Shown: one piece after another, positions 34,771 through 52,400 of the stretch
Numbering within the stretch: the stretch's first letter is position 1
Layout: each line of letters begins with the position of its first letter
The notes under the pieces: model-generated
What the model saw: the letters and a program-made list of their open reading frames with translations, nothing else
Databases searched by the model: none
What the model was told of the DNA's origin: nothing
Origin: Brasenia schreberi
Taxonomy: Eukaryota > Streptophyta > Magnoliopsida > Nymphaeales > Cabombaceae
Length of the DNA: 64,000 nucleotides
Assembly: GCA_036023115.1 (NCBI GenBank)
Contig: JAYKKT010000079.1
Coordinates: 13,631,501 to 13,695,500 of the forward strand
Direction of reading: 5' to 3'
Position numbers and translations under genes: made by a program

Positions 34771-37179
34771 TGATATATGTAATATTTAAGGAGCCCATAG
34801 AACCTTGTGCGTCTCCAAGCTTCTCCATGTATTTGCAAGATGGTGGAACAACCAAAAATAAACATCAACCTCAAAGCTACAAAAGACTACCAGACCTCCT
34901 CACCTATCAACACAATCAGCTCAAACTTCTTTAACCTTTAGCTTTCCATCAGTATCTCCATAAAAAAATTTATTGGTTCCTGTGCTTGGACAATCTACTA
35001 CAAACATCAATTACCCAAGGGTTTCTTAGCCCCTAGTAGTTTCAACAAATTACATTCATATATGTTGCTGGCTCTACTTTTGTGTGTCTTGAATCTCTTA
35101 ATCCTATATATCTCTATAGCACCTGTTGCCCCATGTTGTAATCAACACATCATCTTTTGTCATCCAATGGTTCTTGGTAATTGGTATTAGTGCACGATGC
35201 TAATGAGCCCTTCAACACAAACCAAACATATACATGCATGTAAGATTGAATTTTTTATAAAAAATACAAAGATTTACATGATGAAGATAGTCCCAAAGGG
35301 TTCCTTTATTAATAAATGGTTGATCAATACAAGGACCATAGAGAAGAGTCCACACGACACCTTAATGGTATTGCCCGGTGGTCGAACCCGCTTGGTGCCT
35401 AACTCTATCCTCTAAGGGTGAAGATGAAGGCTTGGTTACCACCGTGTGCTAACACCTATCAATGGGAACCGCCAAGTGACACCTTCCTTAGTTGGGTCTT
35501 CATTACTTGTATCTAGTTTTAAGTTTCCTAATCTCAATTCTATAGCCCTTGGTATTATGGGACGAGTGATTCAAGATCCTCGCTTGTGTATATAATTGAA
35601 CTAATAACTTATTTCACAAACAAATTATAACTTATGATAATGAAATAAATTACAATAATACATAAACTAATCACCCAACTGTCATATGTATCATCACCCA
35701 ATCCTCTCAATTGTTAGTAAATCTTAATTAGCAATCCTTTCATTTCAATACCATTCCTGAGTTGGAAAGATAGCTTACATTGGAGATTCATCAATCCTAT
35801 GCATCTATAAGAAAATATAACACAAATTAAGCATATGCATCTAAAGGAAAAGGTGATATATATCAATTTCAAATTAATCAATAAGATTAAGAATTCCCTT
35901 GCATGTCCCACATGAGTCGTTCGTCAAACATTTAATCCAATGTAGAATGGCATCAACGCCACTCTCTCCAATGAAAACTTGAGAATACACATCACAACAT
36001 GATTAGTCCTCCACGAAACATTTTCAATGAAAAAAATGATACCATTCTCCTCTACCCTCAAATGTTTCCTAATAACTCATCACTCACCATTACTATCTCC
36101 AACAATATTCACCCATCTTGTAATGTATGGTACTACAAACTAAGGTGTCTTGTCATTGTATACTTCCTAAAGTCTAGTAATCTTGATGTATTTTAAGCAT
36201 ATGAAGACTCAATATGAGTATACAAAGATAAAGACATGGAAATGACTAACACTATCTAATAAGAATGAAATATCATATCCTAAAACATACTCCATCTCCT
36301 AATGTATGCTTATATTGTCATTTGTCATTGCCCATAATGACAACTCCCTCTTCATGGACATTTTAGATAGTTGACCTCTACAATGTTGAATGGTTGGCTC
36401 CTACAAAGACATCAACTAAGGATTCAAATAATCATATAAAAGCTTAATCAGTTACCTCTGCCAATCCCGAATTAGATGGTTTCTCAATCTTAATTTGGTT
36501 GTAACATCATCAGGTATGTGAAACAATTTAATCTCCATGTCAAACTTTCTCCAAATGGATCAATTGATAATGGTTGTATCAGCTCACCAGCTTTCAAAAG
36601 AATGTTTATCTCCTACACAATCATTAGATCAAAACCATAGTTTCTCCATGATTCATTTTCTTTTGTTGAATTAAGTATGTGATATGACACTCTTTTCTCC
36701 AAATTTATTACCAACGCAAAATATCTACAAGGTAATGTCCACTGACGATTCAAGAGTCCTCAAATGACTTCTTCAATTTTGTAATTTACAGCTTGATCAA
36801 TCAATGGAGTTGAGTTTATATCATACTAAATCAACCGATCAGTTGTTGGTAAATGCTTTCAACCATACATGCACACTCTCTCTCTACACCAACAAATTAA
36901 TCATTACAAATCATATATATGTACATATATGAAGACATATATGTATTGTATGTGTAAAGGATATATGTGTGCACTAACAAGGATATATGTATGCACTAAT
37001 AAGATATATCCCATGACTACTAGTGTATGAGTATCATAGTTCATAATTCAATCAGTCTATGCTAATACTATATTTTGTTATGCACCAACCAATGTTTTAA
37101 CATATGAAAGCATATGAGGAATTTTTTTTAAATATACATCTATGATAACCAATTGTGCAACATAACTCTCCTCATATAG
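34771..37179. other. Intergenic DNA, no gene recognised
   Basis: AT-rich sequence with scattered short frames (35197-35415, 35714-35911, 35999-36196). Part of 35900-37180 may be the decayed 3' half of the MULE-like transposase that lies just upstream on the minus strand, but no motif confirms it. Confidence 0.4.
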
Positions 37180-37500
37180 TGACTTAACAACTTTTTTCCA
37201 ACTTACATGAAATGCAGTAGCCAATTTTTTTTGTTCCTTGTCACTTGAATAATGTATCCTTCATTATTTTTTATAACATGATATATAAATAAGAAATATG
37301 TGAATCAAAGAAAACAATTTCAACTGCCTTCATCAACATTACCTCACGGTTGATACATATTACATCAACAAAAATTTATGAGTAAATAACTCTCTTACAC
37401 CCTTCAACACGCAAAGATGATTTTCCTTCTCATAGCCATGAAAGAGAAAGCTAGAAAATTTCTATTAGTTAATGTAAAATTCACAATCTGAAAGAAATAT
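37180..37500 (-). pseudogene. FAR1/MULE-like transposase remnant
   Basis: In reverse the sequence reads through FLFHGYEKENHLCVLKGVRE, then CINREVMLMKAVEIVFFDSH, then WKKVVKSLYEESYVAQLV in neighbouring frames. This order matches the MULE transposase core of FAR1/FHY3-related and Mutator-like proteins (the segment ending in a TDRELALMNAI-type motif, which carries a catalytic Asp, followed by the cysteine/histidine region and the W-x-x-x-V/I region). The catalytic Asp position reads Asn (CINREV), and frameshifts and stops are present. Domesticated FAR1 proteins share this fold, but the damage favours a dead transposon copy. Similarity fades on both sides. Confidence 0.6.
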
Positions 37501-38495
37501 ATTTTCCACATGTTTGTCTTGTACATGCAATTAAACTTCAATACATTCAAAAATACAAATAAACACAATAGTTGAATTATAGTAGGATATTAAAATACAA
37601 TATTATTGCTACGGTCTATTTGTGCTATCTTTTGATGTGAAAGTGTGACACTTGTATGATCTATTTGATGCAGAAGTTGCTTGACCATTCAACCACTTGT
37701 TTCCTCTCATTTAATTTTTTATCCTAACATTATAAATATGTTTTTTGTACTAACAATTAACCATTTTGACTTCGAAAAAAATGTTTGGGCTTACAATGAC
37801 TTTTCTTTGCCTCTTTCGATAGCTTACTTTGTCTACAAATGTATATTGGATGATATGTGTCCCTTTAACTACATTCAACATTCATGAATCATCAACTTCG
37901 CCAATCGACATTTTGTTTTTAGCATATCGGCCCAATGCCTACTTTTAACAACTTATTTACTATTTTTATATTTACTGTTTCTTTCACATCCAAGTATTAC
38001 ATTTTTGTTTTGAACAATATTAAGTTAACGATGATATTATCTCTCTCAATATTTCTTCCATACTCAATTGACCCATCTTGACTCTAAAATGATGCATCTT
38101 TCTTAAATGCAGGTGAATAATTAACTCCATCATTCTCGTGATCACCAAATGTATCATTCAATGCATTGTAATCAAATCCACTATGATCATTTGTCATATA
38201 TCTTGAATTTACTTCATTAACGATATGCCTATTTATGTTTCGGCATTTAACATCTTGCAATGAGCTATAAGACAAAGGATAAGATTAAGATTAAGAGTGA
38301 GTAGGATATGACAGAGCAAGAAGGGGCGATGTAGCCGTTGTAGCCTGACTACGTCTTCTAGGCGAGTTGTGCCTCCTGCCTTTGTGAAGAAAGAGAGTGT
38401 TAGATTGGGAGAAAGATCACCTAGAGTGCCCACCGGTAGATGATATAAGCGAGAGGGGATATCGCCAAAGATCGAAAGAGAAAAGTTGAAGATTA

Positions 38496-38498
<3 letters not shown>
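37501..38498. other. Intergenic DNA upstream of the CDPK
   Basis: AT-rich to mixed sequence. A minus-strand frame at 38084-38275 and one of 144 codons at 38233-38667 exist. The latter owes its length to the GA/CT run and shows no domain. These may belong to the 5' part of the MULE-like element, but this is not demonstrated. Confidence 0.35.

Positions 38499-38530
<32 letters not shown>
38499..38530 (+). repeat. (GA)16 microsatellite
   Basis: Uninterrupted GA dinucleotides about 0.63 kb before the CDPK start codon. Confidence 0.95.
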
Positions 38531-38532
<2 letters not shown>

Positions 38533-39154
38533 GGAAGGAGAAGAGAGAGAGTGGAGAGGTGAAGTGATAGAGAATGTATGGGAAGAGTAGTTTGAAAATA
38601 AAAAGGAGTGTTCCCAGTAATTTCCTTTTCTATATAGCTTTATGAGTCGAATCAAGACAAGCGACATGAATTCATATTCTTCGCGAGATCATTCTCGTGT
38701 TCGGCTTGTATTGTATGCGAGACGAACTTAAACAAGTTGATGCCAAACCGAACTGAGTTGCACCACGAGTGGCTCGTTTCATTTGCCAGCCACACTAGAC
38801 AAGTTGAGAGCCAGAAGTGCCTCTCATCCAAAATAATGGGCAGACCTTTCCTATTGGTTAAGAAACTGTAGACTCAGCGTTTGGTTCCAGTCACAAACCC
38901 CAATGGAGATCGATTCGGGTCAGGATCACCTCGTACCCGACCCGCCACGCTCCTTCACAATTCGTTAATAACCGTTGGAAGAAATTAATAACTACCAGCA
39001 CCCAACGCGTACCTTCGTCCGTTGGTCGTACCCTTCCGCCTCTCTCTCCTCTTTCCGAGCAAGATTGGATTGGCCCCAACCAAACGTCGTCTCCCTTCAT
39101 TCCTGCAGGAAGAAGGGAGAGGAGAGCCCTCCCCTCCACCCCACTCTCTCTCTA
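38531..39154 (+). promoter_or_regulatory. Likely promoter and 5' UTR of the CDPK gene
   Basis: Sequence between the GA run and the CDPK start codon. A TATA-like element TCTATATAGC lies at about 38629-38638, roughly 520 bp before the ATG. The last 150 bp are rich in CT/CC words, as in plant leaders. The open frame entering from 38975 has no earlier ATG that gives a myristoylation-type N-terminus, so 39155 was chosen. Confidence 0.4.
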
Positions 39155-44078
<4,924 letters not shown>

Positions 44079-44177
44079 AAATCTATGTTGTCTGTGTATA
44101 TTATCTCCACACACGGGTTCCTTTTTGTTTGTATATTTAGCTTAATACTTCCACCAATTTAAAAGGTTTCTTTTCGA

Positions 44178-44183
44178 AATAAA
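44178..44183 (+). terminator. Likely poly(A) signal of the CDPK gene
   Basis: AATAAA, 100 nt after the CDPK stop codon, in AT-rich sequence. Confidence 0.45.
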
Positions 44184-45579
44184 TATGGGTTCCTTATTAG
44201 GTGACTTTTGGTGTGCTAATTGTACTTAAAATTCCTGATAAGTAATTAACTATATAATAACAATTCCAGTCTACTATTATCAGATAAAATAGTCACTGTT
44301 TGTTTCATTAGAAAAAGAAGAGGCAGATTGGCTGAGCATTGAAATCCTATCAGGAGAACGTTCTGTATACAAAGTTTCCTTGGCCTCCTTATCAGTATCA
44401 TATTGCTAACTTATCAACAGGGAACTGCTGATTAGTTATGCAAACACAAAATAAATCAAGAGATACTGAAAGGGACCTTGATAAAATAGAACTCGAGTAG
44501 CTAGGTGTAATTGGCTGGGCAACTCAAGGAACGGTTATGGCTTGCATCTGCAAGCCCATGAGTCGCTCTTGAAAAATTATGTGAAACGATCAGAATCATC
44601 TTTTAGTTTACATTCTTGTGCTTCGTTTATGGCTCTAGCGGCAACTTTAAAATTTCTTTAACATGCTTATCTCGTTAAAATTGCTTGATGAGGTGGCCGC
44701 AACTGTTCGTGGCTTTTCGATTTTGAGCTCAAATTCAAGTTGATCATGCATGTATAGAGCATTCTCAAAGACCAATCGGGGTCTTCTACTCAGGCATCAG
44801 TTTTGGTCGCAGTAAAATCTAAACCCTGGTACTTCATCAAGCAATCTATTGTGGCCCTGAAACTGCATTGATGCAATGTAACCTCACAGCCAGGATTGCA
44901 TGGCCAAAAATCTATGCAAACTGCAACTTATTTTAAATTGCATGGTCCGATTCACGTAACGCCCGGTTTTGCGTAAAGAATGGTGACTTTCATCCTAATT
45001 TCTTTATTCTTTAGCATGAGTAACTCATTCAGGTGGAAATAGTTCAAGTTCATGCTGTATCTCAAGATGTATGGGTGTATCATAGGATTCTTTTTAATTA
45101 AAAAAAAAACTATGATACATACCAGTGCCTATCGGATTGGTGAGCCTTTATGATATCGGTCACGTAATACTTACAACATTGATTTACAATCTTATCATTG
45201 TACTATATATTTTCATGAATAACATCATGCTACGATCTCTCGCTTTGGTGGATACGACTGGTGGTCCTTCCAAAAGCTGTTGGGATTATGGGCCTTTACT
45301 AAATGGGTTAAGCATCAATGATTAAAGTTTTGATTCATGCTCTTTCTTCATGCCCATGAAAGACATCATACCAGTATCTCTGTTTTATGACTGTGACACT
45401 GGTCCTTAGTCTTCTGATTCTGTCATGAATTAGTTGCTTTTATTCAGCAGTGTAGTAGAGAATCCAGAGACTATCGTCCATGTTCCCACGAGAAGCAGGC
45501 AACCTCATATAACCAGGCTCATTATGGTCTTTTTAAGTGATAAAGCTAAGCAGATTCACACACGCACATGCTTCTATTA
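44184..45579. other. Intergenic DNA between convergent genes
   Basis: No coding signal. A short hairpin-like inverted repeat (GTATCATAG near 45077 and CTATGATAC near 45109) surrounds an A-rich loop. Confidence 0.4.
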
Positions 45580-45716
45580 AATTTTCTTGTTTTTTGTGTG
45601 TATTGGGGTGGGGCGGGGGGGGGCAATAACACACGTGGACCCCCAGGAATCGAACTTGCCACCACAGCGTGGGAGTCAAAGAGCCCTGCCAGTTGAGCTA
45701 AAGCTGTGGGTGCCAT
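45580..45716 (-). mobile_element. tRNA-derived SINE
   Basis: On the minus strand the head reads GCACCCACAGCTTTAGCTCA and onward. It has an RNA polymerase III A box (TAGCTCAACTGGC, reverse of about 45688-45700) and B box (AGTTCGATTCC, reverse of about 45646-45656) at tRNA-like spacing, followed by a C-rich then CACA/A-rich tail. The cloverleaf is not intact and no CCA or proper acceptor pairing is seen, so it is a retroposed SINE rather than a tRNA gene. Both boundaries are approximate. Confidence 0.6.
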
Positions 45717-46301
45717 TAAGTTAATCTGCAAAGCAGTGACATCATTTTAAAGCAGAGTTAAGGATACAGGGAAGCATTTCATGCCACAACGAAAGTCGAT
45801 CAAACATAGGGATATCACAAGTAACGCAGCTTTGGTTTGTTGGTTCCCGACTCACGTGACAGAGTTGAGAGTTTGTTCTGTAGAATTTAAGACGTAAATC
45901 ATCAAGCACTAAGAGATATGATGGTAACTGTCAAATGGATTTAACATAACATTGAAGTCAATGCAGTCGCTGAACAAATCCTTCACTGACCTGACTCCAA
46001 GGTCAGAACAAAGGGAAGTCCTCGTAGCTTACATAGCAGTCAAGGCAAGTGAAAAACATTTAGATTCACCCAAACTGGAAGAATAAAGATAGAGTACTGG
46101 CTGAAAACATACAAGGATTTTATACAAGCACTGGATGAACCTCCTAATCTATGTTGCACATGGTGTCGATCCAGGAGCAGACCCCCTCCATCCAACAATG
46201 TTCAGATAGGCAGGGTTTATGAAACAGGTGTACCAGATCTGAAGGATCACCTGAAATATCATAAAGGATCAAGGATGAGACAATAAATGCCTACACCTAT
46301 G

Positions 46302-46307
46302 TTTATT
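46302..46307 (-). terminator. Likely poly(A) signal of the ARIADNE gene
   Basis: AATAAA on the minus strand, about 165 nt past the stop codon. Confidence 0.4.
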
Positions 46308-46470
46308 GGCTCCCCTGTAATCAACACAAGAATATTTACAAAATGACCGCCATCACGGTATGGTTTCACAAAATGGGCGATAGGCGAATGCAGATGCACT
46401 CATCTAGCCCGTGCCATCAAAACCAAGAAACCATCGACACCCACTAGTAGTGTTTGCAAGGCTTCTGCTG

Positions 46471-49400
46471 TCACCTACGGTGGTTGCAGACCCGACATGT
46501 TCTCGCTGAATTAGGGTTGGCAAGTGTGCAATACTCACAGCCCCAGTGATCAGTGTCATCGAGGCCCCTTGTGGAAATGGATCTTGAACTAGCAGCCCTT
46601 CCTCTGCCACTCCCTTTCGTAGAAACAGTTTTTGAGCTTCCTGTTTGACTGGTTCCTTGGGTATCAACATCAGCCAGACCATTTTCCAAAGCTTTTACTA
46701 GATTCTCAAAGTAATTGCGAGTCACACTGCATTAAAATGTAAACAAAATACAGAAAAGCACAATTAACATCGTTAATTCCGGAGTAAGAATAGCATTACA
46801 TCTGAGCAAAAGAATACAGTGGTATACTCACAGAAGTTGGACATAAAGGGGCTGTTTAATTACAAGGTCTGGGCCTAGGGACTGGAACTGTAGGCCCGGT
46901 TCCCAGCATAATCAAAAGGGCCTGTTAGTGTGCAGTAAAAAGCAGGGTGTTATGACCCCGATTCTACTTTGATTACGAGGCCCACCTGCAGCCCACCCGT
47001 GAGGGTGTGCTGCTGGTACCAGTGCTGCAGGCCCAGCTTGGTAATCGAACACCCCCAAGACAACTAAGGATGACATGGGGGTCATGGTGACAACGGTGGG
47101 GACACTTGCCAAACATTAAAATGCTAAGAAAAAGGTGATCTGTGATTGACATAAGACAATGAGAAGGCCACTGCTGACCCTTGCATGCCCACATCACTTC
47201 CATCCCTGACATTATTCCAATGAACCAAGGCCTTGTTACTTTAGTATCATAGATCCCTAAATATCATTCTTCTTTAAAGTTCACCTGTTGGTGCTAAGTC
47301 AGATCATGCAATATTTGACCAACATATTAGATGCTGGGTACCCAGTAAGCACATCACTAAGACGTAGTTGAACTCTAAGAGGGCTATAGGGCCAATAAGA
47401 ATCTCCACATGTTAATTGATTCAGAAAGGGCATATGATAGCAAGGGATATTTTTCTAGAACCTTGGGAACCAGAGTACTTTTCATCTATATCAACCTTAT
47501 AAAGGATGTACATGATCGAAAAGCATCAGATGGAATTCAGCAAGGATATTTGTTTGATGCTAATATCTCATTACATACCGGATCAGCAGGAATCTCATCT
47601 CTTTACTTTGTCTACAGATGAAATTAACGAAAAGCCTTCAAGATAAAGTGTGTCAGTGCATGTTCTTTGCCAGATATTATGTAGGTGGAAGAGACAAACT
47701 TGAACATGGAAAGAAACCTTAGGAACGAAGAGTTTCCTACTTTTTCCCAGGAAAACAAAGACCAATGTGGTTCATCATTTTGGCCAATAGAGATGATGAA
47801 AAAGTTAAATTTTGTCCATATCACGTCTCCCCAAATGATATATCTATAGTCATGTTCCTAACTTCCAATAAGATGGGAAGTTGATTTAGATGTTACAGAC
47901 AAAGTTTGACTAAACCAAAAAGATGCATCATGTATTATTGATGATGAGAAGAGTTAATTCAAATTGAAAGAAATTATGATAAAGCAGTGATAACGTCCAC
48001 AATACTTTAGGCGGGTTATGTCGTTAAGTGTTGACAGTCACTCTTCGATAAATAAAATGTTAGTGACAGGGAATGAATATGTCGATATGCATGCGTGAAC
48101 ACAAAAAGAAACGTTTCATTAGATAAGCTTATTAATGAAAAGTTGGTGTGTCACCAATAGAAGATAAAATGAGAAGACATGATTAAGGTGGTTTGAAGTT
48201 TTGAAGAAGTGGTCATATGGAGCTCATGTGAGGGAGAAACTGATGATTAACGATTTAAAAGAGGCAGGCCAGGAAATAATAAAGCATACCCTGCTTTATT
48301 GGAGTTAATGCAATATGACACAAGATAGGGCACTGAATCTGACTAAAGTTTCACGTACCACTTAGTGTCAGAGAAGGCTTGGTTCTGGTCTTGGTACTTC
48401 CTAGAAGCATCAAGTATAGCAAAAGTTGAGCCTCTAGGAGCCTAAATAAATCTCATTGATTATGCAAGAACATCTTGTAAGAATCTGCCCCAAGAATACT
48501 TTGATGGAGGCTGCCACAGTCCACCAATGAATGCACTTCATAAGAAACCAGTCACAAAAGTGACTATATCGCAGTCTAACAAAATGCGGAAATATGTGCA
48601 ACAGAATGCTTATTCAAAGATCTCATAATCATGCCACAAGGCATGTTTCATAATCCACAGAATTGGGTATTTAAAGAGCTACTAACAGCCAACATAGTAA
48701 CTCCGCCCATGTAAGGGGTCACCCTTCCATTGCCGGTCCCAAGCCCGGATAAAGGAGGAGGGTTGTGTTAGGCTTCCGACAACCAGCGTAAAACTTTGTC
48801 GGATTTTATAACATGGATTACAAAAATTATGTGCATTGCTTTGGGGCGTCCCCGCCTAACGACATGTTGCAGAGCCCGAATGCAGTAATAAGTAAGCAAG
48901 GGCCACTACATTTTCACCCAAATATAGTGAATCAATTGTAGAGAGGGTTCCCACATCAAGGACGGGTGTGGGTAAAGAAGTTAGTCCCGCTACATTGCCG
49001 CCCGAATGTAGTGAAAAATTTTCAAAGAGGGTCTCCGCATTTTGATTATGGACGGATGCGGGGGGTAAGAAAGCTAGTCCTAGATAATAAGATTCATATT
49101 GGTTCTTGGAATATCGAAACATTATCCGGTAAGCTAATGGAGGTGGTAGATACTATGATTCCGAGAAAGATTCATATTTTATGTTTACCAAGAGACAAAA
49201 TGGGTTGGAGAAAAAGCAAAGGAGATAGAGGATACATGTTTTAAATTGTGGTATTCAGGTAAAGAAAAGGCTCGAAACAGAGTTGGTATTATCATAAAAA
49301 GTATAGTGTAGTAGACATAACGATATGGTGACCAAATCATGATGTTGAAATTAGTGTTAGGAGCAGAGGTTTTGAATATAGTTTGTGCTTACGCACCCCA

Positions 49401-52400
49401 AGTAGGACTAGAAGATAGTATAAAGACAACTTTTTGGGAAGAGTTGGATAAGGTGTTTCAAAAGATTTCACAAAGGGAGATGATTTGTTTAGGAGGAGAT
49501 TTAAATGGACATGTCGGTAGAGAGGCATTAGGATATCAAGGGATTCACGGAAACTTTGGTTTTGGGGATATAAATGAGGAAGGTAGGGAGATTTTAAATT
49601 TTGCTATGGCATTTGATCTCTTTATAGTCAATACAATCTTCAAAAAATGAGATAAAACATTTAATTACTTATAAGAGTGGCTTATCACGAACACAAATTG
49701 ATTACTTTATTTTTAGAAAAAAAGATAGAGCGTGTTTAAAGATTGCAAGGTAATTCTAGGAGAAAGCTTAACCACCCAACATCGACTTTTAGTTAATGAT
49801 TTACAAATAAAAAAATGGACAAAGAAAAAAAGAGTGAATCGAGCTATTCGGACTAAATGGTGGAACCTCAAAAGCGAGAAAGAAGATATATTTAAACAGA
49901 AAGTCCTTCAAGGAGATGTTTGGAATTATGTTGGTACACCCTGTGATATGTGAAACAATATGGCTATACATATTAGGAAAGTGGCGAAAGATGTGTTAGG
50001 TGTATCTAAGGGAGGTGTACCGGCACAAAAAGAAGTTTGGTGGTCGAGTGAAGTAGTGCAAAATAAAATCAAGGCAAAGAGGGCATGTTACAAATTACAT
50101 TATGCTAAGAAAACTAGTGAAACTTTAGAGGCTTATAAGGAAGCAAAAAAGGCCGTGAGTGAAGTAAAAGCTAAACTTTGGGAGGATTTATATAAAAAAC
50201 TCAACTCAAAAGAGGGTGAAAGAGATATTTTTAGGATAACTAGGGCTAGAGATAAGAAAACTAAAGATCTTACTTATGTTAGATGCATAAGGACAATGAT
50301 GAAAAAATTCTAGTGACAAATGATGATATAAGAAATAGATGGAATAACTATTTTTATAAGTTTTTTAATGAAAATAAAGATGTTAGTATTAGCTTAGGAG
50401 AGTTTGACAAATCAGAAAAGTATGTAAACCACAATTTCTATCGAGGTATTCAAAAGAATGAAGTCAAAGAGGCTCTTAAACATATGAAGGGTGGTAAATC
50501 GGTAGGACCATATAATATTCCTATAGAAGTTTGGAAAATGCTAGGAAAAATAAGAATCACTTGCTCACAAGACTATTTAATGAAATATGGAAAAACCAAA
50601 AGATGCCCGAGGAATAAAGAGCAAGTACACTTATACCCATATATATAAGAACAAGGGAGACATTCAAAATTGTGTGAATTATCGAGGTATCAAGTTAATG
50701 AGCCATACTATGAAATTGTGGGAAAGAATTATCGAACGTAGGTTAAGACAAGTATCAAGTACAATAGAGAACCAATTTGGATTCATGCCAGGGAGATCTA
50801 CCGTTGAAGCGATTCACCTTTTGAGACGTCTTATGAAATATTTTAGAGCAAAAAAAAAAGACATTCACATGATATTTATTGATGTAGAAAAAGCTTTTGA
50901 TAGAGCACCGAGAGAGATTCTTTGGAGAACTTTGGAAAAAAGAGGTATCTCATTGACATACATTAACCTTATAAGAGACTAAGTATGATGGTACAAAAAC
51001 ATGTGTGAGCACTCATGAAGGAATAACAGACTTCTTTTTATGCATGCATTCCGGTGGAAATGGGGCTCATTTCATATTGAAACATTGAAGGCATGCCGAC
51101 ATGTTTCATGTTTGTGACATTATGTGGTTTATGTACACTAGCAAGTTACAACGTTATTTGGTTTATGTGAAATAGTTGTCAATGGATATATACACTTACA
51201 ACTTACAACTTACAAGTTACAACGTTGATCTGTGTTATATGTACTGCAATTAGCTGCGTGATATTCTGTCCTTTTAGACAATGTGCAGTAATCCTGTTTG
51301 GGATAAGGAACAGGAAAGTTCCAGGAGTATATGCGCTTTCACCTCTTATGGTTACATTTCGATTTCGTGGGTTTTATGTTTGTCCTTGGTAGTGGTTGCT
51401 GCTGTTCATGTTTGTCCTTACTAGTTCACCTATCTAAGACTAGTTGACTTGGGACGTTTGTAAGTTATTTGGTTTACAAGCACTATTAGCTTTTACAAGG
51501 TATCTTTACTGTGATTAATGAGTTATTCGGGTTCATGTTACGCATTGAGAAACATACCTGTGCTGACCACAAACTTTGCTTTCATGGAGATTGAGGTGGA
51601 TCATTAGGCTGTTGTGATTGATAAAGGTCTATCTATCTCTTCATTAATTCTTTTTGCATATGTTGGTCTTGCTTATATGTTGTTGACTTATTATTCTGAT
51701 TTATGATATTCTTGAAATGATGCTTCTTCAGGAACTCTCGATTCTCTTATGGTAAGCATTGCAACCCCAATGATGGGGATCGCCTTTTATGCTGGTTTCA
51801 GATCTTTCCTTGCAAAGTCAATTGACGACTTCTCGTATGTGTTTGTTGTTTAATTGTTCTTACTTTGAAGAAGAATATAAAAATGGCATTCTCATAGTCA
51901 TAGTTAGAAACTTAGAATAAAATTATTCACAAACGCACTTTAAAATATAGAATGCTCTATATAATTGTGTGTGTATATATATATATATATAATTTTTTAA
52001 TAGTGGCATACCCGTACCTTAGTTTTTTAGAAAATTGTGTACCCCGTACCTGTACCGGGTACCGATACCGTACCCGTATCCATGCAACATAGCTTTTAAG
52101 GCAACACATGACCATTGTATAGTTAACCAATTACGTGATTGCACAAATAGGGATTATAGAATGTGGATGAAATGGTTAAATTTAGCGGTCAAAACCAAGG
52201 CCTCATTTCATCCACATATAATGGGGCTGTAACCAAACTTTTGAATTAAGGCACTCAACAAGTTTTCAACAACATAAATTTAACGATTGCAGCAAAGAAG
52301 GCACTTGGAGATTGAATAGATCTTAAAAGATACCTGGTTAAGCCTGCTAGCTTAGTTTTGAACTCATTAAACTCGGCTGTTGATGGGCCCCCATCCTCTA

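Noticed and set aside
38233..38667. 144-codon minus-strand frame upstream of the CDPK
   Set aside because: Its length depends on the GA repeat (Ser-Leu run); no domain, and it overlaps the likely promoter.
45632..45716. A tRNA gene on the minus strand
   Set aside because: A and B boxes are present, but acceptor and anticodon stems do not pair well and a SINE-type tail follows.
48856..49122. 88-codon minus-strand frame in LINE C 5' UTR (also 14985-15251 in LINE A)
   Set aside because: The frame recurs because the two LINE copies share the 5' UTR; it is antisense to the element and lacks any motif, so it is not called a gene.
51732..51751. Possible 20-bp exon coding G-T-L-D-S-L-M, as in the vacuolar ATPase subunit C start
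   Set aside because: It fits an AG...GT bracket, but it is very short, no neighbouring exon of that gene was found on either side, and it lies in the intron of another gene.
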